Of a DNA stretch of 64,000 nucleotides, positions 39,510 through 50,429 are shown piece after piece. Source of the DNA: Acanthornis magna (taxonomy: Eukaryota > Chordata > Aves > Passeriformes > Acanthizidae); contig JAWUZG010000355.1 in NCBI GenBank assembly GCA_036785705.1, positions 310,001-374,000 of the forward strand, written 5' to 3'. Positions within the stretch are counted from its first letter, which is position 1; the number at the start of each line of letters is the position of its first letter. A model generated the notes under the pieces. The model was given only the letters and a program-made list of their open reading frames with translations, searched no databases and was not told the DNA's origin. A program made the translations under genes and the position numbers.

Positions 39510-41505
39510 CAATGGCATAATTTTACATGCAGAAGTTTAAATACTGTAAAGTCTGCTCTGTCTTTAGTTTGTGTGATTTAAGGCATCTGTATCCCCACCT
39601 TAAGTTTAAACAGCTACATGCTCTATTAATTCGTTACACTCAAAGGGATTTTGAGATGAATTTTCTAAAAGCAGCAGGACATTCGGGTTTGGAATCTCTT
39701 TTTATTTTATTTAATGCTTTGTTTTAAAAGGGGAAAGAAAAAGGCATTTTTAATGCTTCAAAATCACATGGGGTTTTTTTAGACTTTGTTTTTGTTTGCA
39801 AAAATAAAATGCTGACACTAAAGATGTGTGCAGTAGCTTCAGACAGTTGAAGCCTGTTAAGCTGCTGGGCTTTACTTCTTTTACAGAGCAAGAACAAGAA
39901 ATCAACGTATCTTCTATTCCACTCTATGGTCTTGGGAAAGGAGACATGGAGGGGGATAGAAGGAACAGGATATATGACAGGAATATTCTGTGTCTGCTGT
40001 AAACTTGGTTGAATGCAAAAACCAAACTGGACCTGGCCCTAACAGGAATCTGTCATTTCCATTCTCCAGCTCTGGGGAGCCCAGGGCATGGGCTCACTGG
40101 ACACGACCATACTCTGTGACATGTGTTTTGCAGCCAAACAGCGGTGGGGCTGAGGGGTGCTCAGATGGTAAGACTGGCTAAAGCTGCCTTTTGGTCACAT
40201 CCATCGAACATTTTCTTATTTGAAATATAAAACCTAGATTACGCAAATACCGATCACACAGCTCCTAAATTTTTTGTGTAAGAAATCAAAGAATTCATGT
40301 TAAAATGATGTCCTAAGGACAGGGCTCTGTACAATGTGTGAGCGCAATGACACACAGAACTCCTCTCTGAGACAGGCTGAAGGACCAAGCCTGATCATTT
40401 CCCCCATAGGAACAGAACCTACAGGAGCCACAGCAGTGTCTGCTCCCTGCCATACTGAAGCCCACAGTTTCTTATAACCTTGATCTGTGACATGTGACTA
40501 CAGCCTGGGGATAAAAATCAGTTTCATGCCTCCTCTTTTACTCTATTTTAACACATTCACTTGCAGCAAGACTTACTCAAGACGAAAAGGAAAGACAAGA
40601 CAGAAGACAGATTCATCTTCACCTGAATTTAGGAATGCAACTGAGGGACTTGATAGCGAAACGTCCCTCAGAGCTCTCCTGGACAGGTACTCATGTCCCA
40701 AGAGTAAATTAGTCCACCCACAATCAGCTTCAATAAAAAAAAAGAGAAAAAAACAGAATTATCAATTGCTTGAATTTGACACAAATTAACACTATCCAAA
40801 ACAAAATATTGTAATATATATTTTTGGTAGACATTATTGTCTTTTACTGCTTTATAATGCATTTACATTTTTAATAAAATTCTGGATACATATCTATGCA
40901 TAAAATTTCCTTCAGTTTTTTTATTAAGTCTAATAAAAATTCATTATATATTCATGCAATTCCAGGAAACTTACCAATTATTATGGTTGAACCTAGCCTG
41001 CAATATTTAACACTCATAAAATATGTTCATTCATGATCATCAGTACACATAACATCAAAACAAAACCAAAATTTTCTGTATGTGGGTTTCTTTTGTAAAA
41101 TAAATGCTTTAACCTCTCAGGTGCAGTGAGACACCAGAGGAGATAAAATCTGAAGCAGCTTTGTTATTTTTAGCTTAATTATGGCTCACCTCTGAAGGAA
41201 GGTGATGAAAAAGAAAGGAGAGTTTCAGAGGATAGAAACACTGGAGCTTAAGACAGACCCATTTTCTGGTTTTCTTTGAAAACCTATTTGAACAAGTTTG
41301 CTTGTGACAAAACCAAGGGGCAAGGAATGCACAGCAGATCAGCCCTTCACACCAGCTGGAAGCAGCCTGTGTGCCCTCCCCCAGCCCCACAGCTTCCTCC
41401 TCCCAGCATCTTTCACATGAAACCCAAAATTCCCCTGCAGGACAGGCTTTTAATTGCCACCTTCCATTACTCATAACAACACTGGCTAAATGATGGGCCA
41501 AACTC
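39510..41505. other. Unique non-coding DNA
   Basis: Nothing recognisable. Frames reach 108 codons (41,175-41,501, minus) without a motif. AT content is very high at 40,780-41,010. Confidence 0.55.
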
Positions 41506-41699
41506 TGCCATCACTTAATTCTAAATACACCATTTCATTAAATTAAGGCAGAATCAAGATGTGGCACCGTATGTGTAGATTGTCTGTTCAGATTTTTGGC
41601 TATATATAGGAAGGAGGGGTTCAGTTCCTAAAGTTATGGCACTAAATCAGATGCTTGGGTTTCCTGATAGCATAATGTCAGTAAAATTTAGCACAGATG

Positions 41700-41960
41700 C
41701 TCCGATTTCTCTGTGCAAGTCCCAATTAAAGAGCCTAGGATTGCATGGCATGTGGGACTCCTGATCCAACCATAAATTCATGCACATTCACGCCCCTGCT
41801 GAAAGTAATTGTGATTGTAAAATAGGATTTTGCCTCTAAAAATGAAGATGCTAATTTTGTGTGCCTGATACAATTCCTGCTGCCATTGCACCATGGTGGG
41901 AGCCACATTCTTTCACAATTATTTCCTCATCTCTGCTCCGCTTTCCTTTCTTCTTACTGA
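41700..41960. promoter_or_regulatory. Candidate conserved non-coding block
   Basis: Repeat-free sequence with clustered short cores (AATTAAAG, TAATTGTGATTG, GCTAATTT, ACAATTATT) and a few retained CpGs (CTCCGATT, TCACGCCC). The pattern suggests homeodomain/SOX-type sites, but the evidence is motif density only. Confidence 0.18.
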
Positions 41961-41964
41961 GTAC

Positions 41965-44900
41965 GTGACTGAGTGTGTGCTGATCCACAAACCCCAGTAA
42001 CTCAGAGCTCATGAAAACTGATCCCTTGCAGTGCCTGAACTACCATCATAAATAACTTGGATTTAGAGCCTGTTGCAAAGTAACAACACTGCCAAGTATT
42101 AAGCTAATAATTAATTAGCTGAGTTTAAAAGTAGTCACTCTTCAACTTAATAAATTGTAACTGGTGGAAACGGAGTCAAAGTCCACCTCTAATAAGAGAT
42201 ATACTACACTGCCATACATGTAACTGTTCAATACAACTCAAAATGTGCCAGTTAAGTATCCCTGAGTATATCAATTTAGTTATCTGGATTATTTACTACT
42301 GCAGGATGTGTCACTTTGGTACTATTCATATTACTCACCTTTACTGTGTATACATTTCATATTCAATGAAAACCTATATTTATGAAATGATTAAGTGATA
42401 CAGGATCTCTAAGGCCCCTTACACAGTAAAATACTTTGATAGCATATGGTCTGACATACAATTATTTTACTCTTTGATTTATTTATATGCTGTAAACTAA
42501 AAATATTTAGAAAGTTATCTTCTAGATTGTGAATAACGGTCTATAAGAATCTGGCATTATTGCTATTTTATTCAGGAAACTACTATTATACACAGTCTTG
42601 TCTCAGATATGTTGCTCCATTTGTATGACTTTACCATTTTATATTAATACACCTAGAGCAGTTTAGGGTTTCATTTAGGTCTATTTAACTTTTTTTTTTT
42701 TTTTTGGGGTGGTGTATAAAGCAGCTTGACTCACCTTCCATCTTTATTGGCATTTTTACAGAACAAAATTCGATGCCTACTCTATCAATCTTCACACAGA
42801 TAGGTAATTTTTTTACTCACGATTTGTGTTGCCTTTGAAAAGGTTGCACATTATTTACTTGTACATAAATGGTATGCCAGCCTGAGCCTCAAGGGAGGAT
42901 TTCCTTACTTCAAAAATTTTACACTTTTGAAAAAACTACCTGCAGAACACCATACACAATTGTGAGATGCCCAGTGCCCCTCAGTTCATCCCTTCAAAAA
43001 ACAGAGGAGCTGGCAGAGGTGATGTGGTGAATTTTCAGACACAGTAGCTTGGAAATCAGCCCAGACTGCATCTGTGTCCTTGCAGTCTCCAGGAAGGCAT
43101 TTTTCAGTGGATGCTGTAGCCCTGGGCACAGTGCATTTGCTTGCAAAGTGATATCAAGAATCATATTTGCAACAAGTAAAACCTGAGCTATATTGATATC
43201 CTAATACACTGCAGAATGACTCCTGAAAGTAATTTTTTGAGTTTTAAGACTGTTGAAAGCTAACAGCAAACTTCTAGAACATAAATAATACTTTTTTAAC
43301 TTGTTGCAAATGCACAGTGATACCTTTCCACAAAGAATGCTGCCTTTTAAGATCAATTTTAATGCATTCGAAATATATTCAAATTTCTGTAGGAGAGAGA
43401 ATTGAATTCTACTAGCAGTTTTCCTGTCCTGGGGGAATATGTCCAGAATCTTCTTCATTTCATATCAGGAAGACCATATAAATTCGAAAAATAAGAGACA
43501 ACAGACTAAATTCTTAATAGTCACATAGTGCATATGCATTATTTACAAGGCAAAAGGGTTAAGTATTAGAAAAGTTGAAACCAGCTCCCATACTAAAGAA
43601 AGGGATATTTGAGATAAGATTACGTGACTCCAATACTAATCTTTTAGGTATTTTAAATTCAAATTCTATTCAGTAAAAAACACTGTAGATCATTGTATAT
43701 TTATGAACAGTAGCCAAAAACACCTCTTCAATTTTATCATTAATAGAGTTGGAATAGGTCAAAATCAACTTAAATTAAGAGGATTGAATGAAAGAATAAA
43801 GGCTTGTAAATTCAAATTCTTTTGTTTGTAAAGCCTGATTAGAAAAACGTGTAACAAAAAATTACCCCAAATTGCAAACATCTTGTGAAAAAGACCATCA
43901 CTGGTTTACTAGGTTTGGACCTGTCACATTGGTTTCTGAGCAGGCACCTTCAAAACCACATGACCTCTCCAGTGGAAGGGAGAGAATTACAGTTTCCACA
44001 CGCAGATTTTGACTCACTCTGTTGTTGCAGCACAAGAACTTTGTTTCGGTCACACAAAGTGTTTGACCAACTCTGTCTCTTACAGACATCACAGAGTAGA
44101 AGGGATCTTTGGCATGCCAGGATGAGGCTAAACCTCTGCTTTAGTAAGCTGCTAAAACTGAGGTAGTACAATGTCACTGAGAGGTGGGAGAGGCACAGTG
44201 TTTCTCTTATGGAGACAGTGCAAAGTCCATTCTCGAGTCTTCCTGGCAGCACACCCGGAAAACCAAAAACAACCCAAGAGCACTAAGAAGGGATCACCAA
44301 AGGTCAAGTCAGCACCTGTCTCCTCCAGCTTTGTGAGGCAGCCCAGGTGCCCTCTTCCTTCTGAGTGATGTACCCTGCAAAGCACTCAACTCACTGCCCA
44401 CTGCACTTTGTCCTCCAGTTTCACCAAATGAAGTTTTTTTCAAAGAAGACCAACACAAAACAATAGTACTCAAACACCTAACACTGAAATATTTACTCTC
44501 GTTTCTGTTGCACTAATTGTCATCCTTTGATATGCTTGCATTAAGCAAGAAAACTTCTGAGAAGCTAGTAGAATAGCCAAGTCTCTCTTTTCAAACACTG
44601 CTATTCCTAAATATTTACAGTATAAAAGGCCTGACATGCAATCTATCCTGGGAAAGTGTCAGAAAACAACCTGCAACATATTAAAATTTTGTTCATTATT
44701 GCATAAACCATCAAATGCCAAGTACCTCACTTCAAAGAAAATAAATCATTAAAATCCATTCTAGCTTCCTAGTCCTCCAAAAGTCTCCTTAACAGATCTA
44801 TCGTGCCACCACAAGCGAGAAGCCACAGGTGGCTTCATGCTACAGACTTTGCTCACCATCTACTGCTAGAACATTTTTGTGTCATTCTCTGCCTCCCCAC

Positions 44901-46125
44901 AAAATGTCCCAGCCTGGTGAAGATCAGATACAGAGATCAACAAAAGCTAGAACAACACTGGTGGTGATGCTATACATTATTTACTCATTTTAAAAAAAGA
45001 AAAAAATACTGCGAAGCTTACAGCAAATAGCACTGCTGACCCTCTTCACCAGTAAGTAGGACCTCTGGAGGTACCAGGGCAAAGTGCTGAGCAGCAGTGC
45101 CTTGGAAGAAGTGAAGAGCAAGGGAGCAGCACCAAGACAGTGTCTTCCCTCTCTTTCTCCCCAGCGCCACTAGGTAAGAACAGGGACTGAAGGATTCTCC
45201 AAGTGCCTTGAAAACAACCAGAACTGACCTGAAGAGCTTTGCCTTTGTGGTGAAGCTCTTCAGCTAAACACATGCAAAGGCAGGGACTCTGTTTTCATGC
45301 TGGAGTTGGGCATCCCCTGGGAGAGCTCAGGATGACCCATGTGGCACTCAGGGGGTCACTACTGCAACATTCTCTTTAACACACAGAGCAACTTTAAAAG
45401 AATTTCTGTCTTAGGGAGTGGGCTTTTCATTTTGCAATGAATGAAAATAACTTGTGCTACTGTTTCAACACAGGAGAATCTATAATATAAATTGGTACTC
45501 TTAGCTGCCATGATATTCTACTTATCCATATAATTTTACATCTTCTTACAAAATCTTCTGTAACATCATTTTATCACGCATTCCTACCAGTGTGAGAATG
45601 CCTTCTATTAAATGACTTTCAGATTTTGGTTTTTACTGTTCAGAACAGGGAAAATCCTGTTTGTTCAAAATTAATTTTTAAAAAATTTTAAAAATAAACT
45701 GAAATATCACTATTCCATATTAAAAACAAAATCAGTTTGTATTTTTGTTATGAATAGCTGATGAAAATCAGTAGCTCTACTAAAAAGGTGTCTCTACTTC
45801 ATGGACATGTAGAATTCAAGAAAACATGAGACACTCTTCGTTACATGCACATGAGGTAATAACACTCATACTTGTGTATCAAATAAATTATTAGAGAGAT
45901 ATAAAGACTATTTATATTTTAACACACATGTTGCATAACAGCTAGTTAGTTAGATGGAAAACCTCCTGGTCTCTCTTCAATCCATAGGATCAAAAATATT
46001 TTCCTAATTAGTAAGTAAAAATCATAACAGTTTTGAGGAAATTTCTGCTGTGCTAATATGGAAATCTTTCATTCCCTAAAGATGAAAGTTTTATGTAGTA
46101 AATAAATGTAGAACTTGTAGTCATA
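41965..46125. other. Unique AT-rich non-coding DNA
   Basis: No gene or mobile element is recognised. A T16 run lies at 42,690-42,705. An 18-bp inverted repeat with 8-bp arms (GAAGCCAC/GTGGCTTC, spacer AG) lies at 44,819-44,836 and contains an E-box-like CAGGTG. Opposing frames around 43,885-44,385 (up to 100 codons) carry no known motif. Confidence 0.55.
42690..42705. repeat. T16 mononucleotide run
   Basis: Sixteen T in a row followed by GGGG. No retrocopy is recognisable on either side. Confidence 0.95.
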
Positions 46126-46129
46126 ACAA

Positions 46130-46330
46130 TGTAAGAAGTGAAAATGCCTAAGATGCAAGAAGACTTGTCCTAATGTGCACATTAGTCATTTGTTTGAAAG
46201 CATTTCATTCTTCCCCTCCCCTTTTAATGCATATTGCACAACATTAGCATTGCTCCATATGAAATGGCTAATAGTTCAGGATTCTTGAAGTAATTTTAAA
46301 TTAAACTCTTCTGGAAGCTTCTTTCTTTTC
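46130..46330. promoter_or_regulatory. Candidate regulatory block with palindromic homeodomain-like site
   Basis: A perfect 16-bp palindrome, CTAATGTGCACATTAG, lies at 46,170-46,185. It consists of two inverted TAATG/CATTA homeodomain-type half-sites. Within 110 bp follow TTTTAATGCATATTGC, ACATTAGCATT, CCATATGAAATGG and GGCTAATAG, all AT-core binding-site-like words, without simple repeats. This density suggests an enhancer, but it is not proven. Confidence 0.3.
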
Positions 46331-47129
46331 TTAAAATACTGCTTAATTTTGGAAAACAAGCAGCATGGTATGATACAACAGCATCCGCAAAACTAAGGCG
46401 AAAACCCCACTCAATCAGCCCATGTAAACCCCTATGACTACCTACTCCTGCAAGCTAACTGCACATTCCACGTATTTGGTTCACAGATTAAAACATTTGA
46501 CAAACAGGCAATGCCCAGTGACTGTTAAATAGACATGGTTTAGCTCCTCAACAGGACATAGCATAACACACTATGCATTGTGGAAGAAGACAGAGCAGAA
46601 GGAGACAGAAGCAGCAAAGAGACCAAACCAGGATGTTCTTCTGAGATGTCTGAAGCCAGACCTGCCCTGCCTGGCAGGGAAAACACCTTCTCATCATGTG
46701 GTTTCACAGGCTGAAGAATCTTCCAGGTCCTAAGAAATTCAAGTATGCATCTACATTTAACTTGGTTGTAAAATAAAATAATAACAAATTAAATCCTACA
46801 GTGCTGCCCCTCATTACTGCCCTGCACTATCAGTGTTCTATCACAAAGTGTATCTTGGCACATGCATGGCACATGCACATGTGTATCTACAGATTGATTC
46901 TTTGTGAGGCTTTGTGACCTCTAAGAAGCATTTGTTTCTACTGCCCACAGGCATGCAATGTGCTTTGCCTGTGCTTATTCGCCCTGAAATCCAGCACTCC
47001 CGAGGCTACAGCACCACTGTAAGGTCTGGAACTTACCAACCCATTCCACATAGGATGTCTCAAATGATTACTAGATATTATTTTGGGCAACTCTACAGAG
47101 AGCCTTATTTTTACATAGTATTACCACAT

Positions 47130-47175
47130 CTCATAAAATAATAAAATCATTAAGGCTGGAAAAGATTATGCCCCT
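47130..47175 (-). mobile_element. CR1 LINE 3' scrap, minus strand
   Basis: 'aaaatcattaaggctggaaaa' followed by 'gatta' is the reverse complement of the last about 40 bp of CR1 (usual aatcattaaggttggaaaagacct). It is very short and boundaries are uncertain. Confidence 0.5.
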
Positions 47176-47380
47176 GTCATGACTTCCTGTTATTTATGAT
47201 TTCTGTTATTTTCCTGCCTTCATTTTAGATTTTACTCTAGCTGCCCTTTCCAAACCAATTTTCATATAACTGGACATTTTAGCACATATTTCATTTGCTT
47301 GCAGGTGTCAAGGAAGTGGAGTCAGGAAGAGCATGATTTTTGTTGTTCAAGACACAGATGTACCCACTTCCAGAGAATAA

Positions 47381-47438
47381 TTCCTTCCTTCCTTCCTTCC
47401 TTCCTTCCGCACCATTCCTTCCTTCCTTCCTTCCTTCC
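47381..47438. repeat. (TTCC)n tetranucleotide microsatellite
   Basis: About seven TTCC units (47,381-47,408), a 7-bp interruption (GCACCAT), then about six more (47,415-47,438). The interruption divides the tract into two pure blocks. Confidence 0.95.
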
Positions 47439-47439
47439 C

Positions 47440-48475
47440 CTTGATTTACTTTCTTTTCAGCCTTTCCTGTATTTGGCAATATTTTTCTTCTACTACACGT
47501 GTTTAAAGAAATCAGAAACAAAAACGCAGTAGCAGATTTCTGAAGCCTCCTTTTCCCAGTGTCACCTAGCCTGAATTAATTGTAGATATCTTGATCACTT
47601 TTCCATTTCCACACAGATTTCTGCTTTCTACTTATTTCCGTATTCTCTGTATCATTTCCTTCTCTTTTGTCAATTCTTTTTCTCTCATCATTGGCCCCTG
47701 ACACCACCTCATTCCATTCAGTTCAATACTTCATTCAGCATATTAGTGACAAAAGACATAAACAAGTGGCTTTTCCCTCTCAAAAAAGATGTCACTGTTA
47801 ACAGGCACTTTAATAGACAATTTAGAGACACTGTGTGAACAAGGATTACTGACCTTTCTCACATGCAACTTGTTAATGAAAATGATCGGTGTAGAGAAAC
47901 TTTTTCTGGGGTATCAAGACCACTTATGATGATGTATGTACAGCGCATTATATTTGATTCACACTCCTAGATTTTAAGCTTACTGCAGAAAGGCTCTTTT
48001 TCGGAGTGATCATTACTCATGCAAAATACCTCATATGGCTTTGCAGAACCTGAAAATCTATATGAATTTCCATCAGAACTCCTGCTTAGCATGAAACAAC
48101 AATTGCTGTTCTGGAGGAACAAAAAGTTACTCCTCAGGCTTACAGCACATGTTTTTAGTAGTAGAGCATCTTCCTCAGTGGCCTATCTTTTCTCAGGCTT
48201 GTCCTGAAAATCCTACATTCTTTAACCAACATAGGATCAACGTCAGAAATTATTAAACTTGCTTCCTCAGCATCATAGCACTTCCCCAGAAACTCCAACT
48301 GCTGTCAGCAGTACAAGCTTTAAAGGCACCTGAGTAGACTGCCGGCAGTTTTATGAGAGAGAAAAAAAGATGATAAGCAAACACTTCTCAGCCAGACCTA
48401 CCTTGTCCAACTCTTTTTCATATCAAAGCTAAAAAAATGTACAAAAACCCTGTCACCATTTCAGCTAATCAAATT
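47440..48475. other. Unique non-coding DNA
   Basis: Pyrimidine-rich just after the microsatellite (to about 47,690), otherwise featureless. No frame is worth noting. Confidence 0.55.
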
Positions 48476-48479
48476 CTGT

Positions 48480-49260
48480 GGTTGCTGGCGTGTGTGTGTA
48501 CACACTGACCTCTACAATGTCTTGACTTTCAGGTTGCTCATTGATTTCCAGGAATCAAAAATGCGATGCAAATAAGGAATTGCAAGTCAATTAGCTCTTA
48601 TCACGAGCTCACAGTCTGCGGCAATGGGATGACACGCGGCTCTGCATAACAATTGGAAACAAGGCTTTTCCAGCCAGGTAAATGTCCTCAAAGGCAAGAC
48701 GTGTCCCCTTTCACAAAAAGAGATGCAGTCAGCAACATGATTAAAGCCTCTGCACATGATACAGGACTGATTTTAACATTTGTCAGCAATTTCACATGGT
48801 ATGAGCCCTCCCTTCCCACTTATCCTGTACATGAGATACCAGTGTAATCACAGTTTCAGTCTGCACACAGAAGGAAAGCTTTTCTTTCCCTCCTTATTAC
48901 TCTTCAATTCCATCACTGCCAGCTAACTGTAATGAAACTATTTGGAGCTTCTTTAAAATTCCTGTCATTTACCATATGTTCATTTAATTTTTAAGAGACG
49001 GCTATATCGTGCAAGTCGCAATTTTTCGCCTACCAATATATGCCATTAAAACGAATATTCATGTGGCATCACCTACCAGAGTCATTAAAAGGCTTGTAAA
49101 CATAGCCCAGCAGTGCCTCTGGCACTCTTAAATGATGAACTTTAACTCTCTGTCTGCAAGTGCTAATCTCAGTATCAACAGAAAAATAAATTATTGGCAT
49201 CAATTATCATAGTTTATCAGTTTCATCAGCAAATTGGGATTTTTATAGTACCTCCAGCAT
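48480..49260. promoter_or_regulatory. Candidate conserved enhancer block (POU/homeodomain-like motifs)
   Basis: Seen: an exact octamer ATGCAAAT at 48,566-48,573, TCAATTAG at 48,587-48,594, AACAATTGG near 48,647, and a second dense part at about 48,960-49,260 with TTTAATTTTT, CCATTAAAACGAATATTCATG, AAATAAATTATTGG and ATCAATTATCATAG. CpGs are retained at unusual density for this window (ATGCGATG, ATCACGAGC, CTGCGGC, GACACGCGGC, AGACGGC, ATCGTGC, GTCGCAA, TTTCGCC, AACGAAT). There are no simple repeats and no useful open frame. This combination is typical of deeply conserved developmental enhancers in gene deserts, but conservation itself could not be tested. Confidence 0.35.
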
Positions 49261-49433
49261 GCACTTACCTTTATTAAAACTCGTTCAGATGTTACCCTTG
49301 ACTCGTCCACACAAACACAAAACCACTTTAAATACATTGTAATTTTTGTTTATAGATTTCATGTAATTGTCATTATCAGAAAGGAAACCTTATTTTTTTA
49401 ATTACAGAAATTTTACCATTTATTATCTTAAAT

Positions 49434-50125
49434 CACAGAATCATAGAATGGCTTGGTTGGAAGAGACCTTAAAGATCATTTAATTCCAACCACCTTGACA
49501 TGAGCAGGGACACTTTCCACTAGACCAGGTTGTTCAAACCCTCACTTAACCTGGGCTTTTACACTTTCAGGGATGGGACATACACACCTTTTCTGGGAAA
49601 ACTGTTCCACTGCCTCACCATCCTCCCAGTAGAGAATTTCTTCCTCATATCTAATCAAAATCTACTCTCTTTCAGTTTAAAGACATTTCCCCTTGGAAAA
49701 AGCCCTTCTTTATATTTCTTAGGCTCCCTTTAGGTCTTGGAAGGCTGCAACAAGATCTCCCCAAGGCCACCTCTTCCCCAGGCTGAACAATCCCAATTCT
49801 CTTTGTCTTTCTTCACAGAAGTGCTCCATCCCTCTGATCATCTCTGTGGTGCTCTTTGGACTCACTCCAACAGGTCCAAGTCCTTGCTGTGCTCAGAACT
49901 CCAGAGCTGGATGCAGCACCCCAGCTGGGGTCTCACCAAAGGAGAGGGGCAGAATCCCCTCCCTCACCCCACTGGCCACTCTCTCTTTGATGCAGCTCAG
50001 GGTATTTTTGATTTTCTTGGCTGGCTCATGTCCAGCCTCACATCCACCAGCACCCCCAAGTCCTTCTCCCCAGGGCTGCTCTCAGCCTGTTCACATGAGG
50101 TACTGCAGAACTTGAGTCTGAAATA
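49434..50125 (-). mobile_element. CR1 LINE, 5'-truncated copy, minus strand
   Basis: The clearest repeat in the window. Read on the minus strand it ends at 49,434 with CATTCTATGATTCTGTGATT, the avian CR1 terminal repeat. Next to it come 'ggttggaagagaccttaaaga' and 'tagaccaggttgttcaaacc'; further in are 'aaggccacctcttccccaggc', 'ctccatccctctgatcatct', 'ggactcactccaacaggtcc', 'tggatgcagcaccccagctgg' and 'agcacccccaagtccttctc'. About 690 bp of the roughly 4.5-kb family length remain and the 5' end is lost near 50,125. Divergence is modest compared with the other copies here, so it is among the younger insertions. The open frames inside it (129 and 89 codons, plus strand) are antisense and meaningless. 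Confidence 0.95.
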
Positions 50126-50305
50126 AAGGCTCTATTGCCTTCCCTTTTGTGGAAATTTCTCAGTGTAAAGGCCAATCAAACAGTCTGTGTGTGGGAAAAG
50201 TGAGAACTGATAGCTGATTAAGAGTTGTGTTGTTCAGAGCGTTCTACCCCGGCTTGTCCTTATACAATTAGTGTACAGGGGAACACACCCGAAGATCATA
50301 TGGAA
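50126..50305. other. Short unique spacer between two CR1 copies
   Basis: About 180 bp that do not resemble CR1. The CR1 on its right starts again near its own 3' end instead of continuing the left one, so this is original DNA between two insertions, not a sequence inserted into one element. Confidence 0.55.
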
Positions 50306-50309
50306 TGAA

Positions 50310-50425
50310 AAGGTGCTGCCATTCCACACCCACAACATTTGGGGTGAGCCTCGCCCAACCTGACCTTGAACGTGTCCAGGGCATCCACCAGCTCTCTGGA
50401 CAACAATCTCTGTATTTGGTTAAAC
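50310..50425 (-). mobile_element. Second CR1 LINE fragment, minus strand
   Basis: 'ccaacctgaccttgaacgtg' and 'tccagggcatccaccagctct', then 'ctggacaacaatctct', are the reverse complement of the CR1 segment lying about 100-170 bp from the element's 3' end (usual form: aacctgaccttgaacacttccagggatggggcatccac...tctctgggcaacctg). The same segment is present in the neighbouring copy at about 49,540-49,610, so this is an independent and more decayed insertion. Confidence 0.75.
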
Positions 50426-50429
50426 AATA

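Noticed and set aside
49737..50126. 129- and 89-codon plus-strand frames
   Set aside because: They are the antisense of a CR1 element and do not encode anything expected of CR1.
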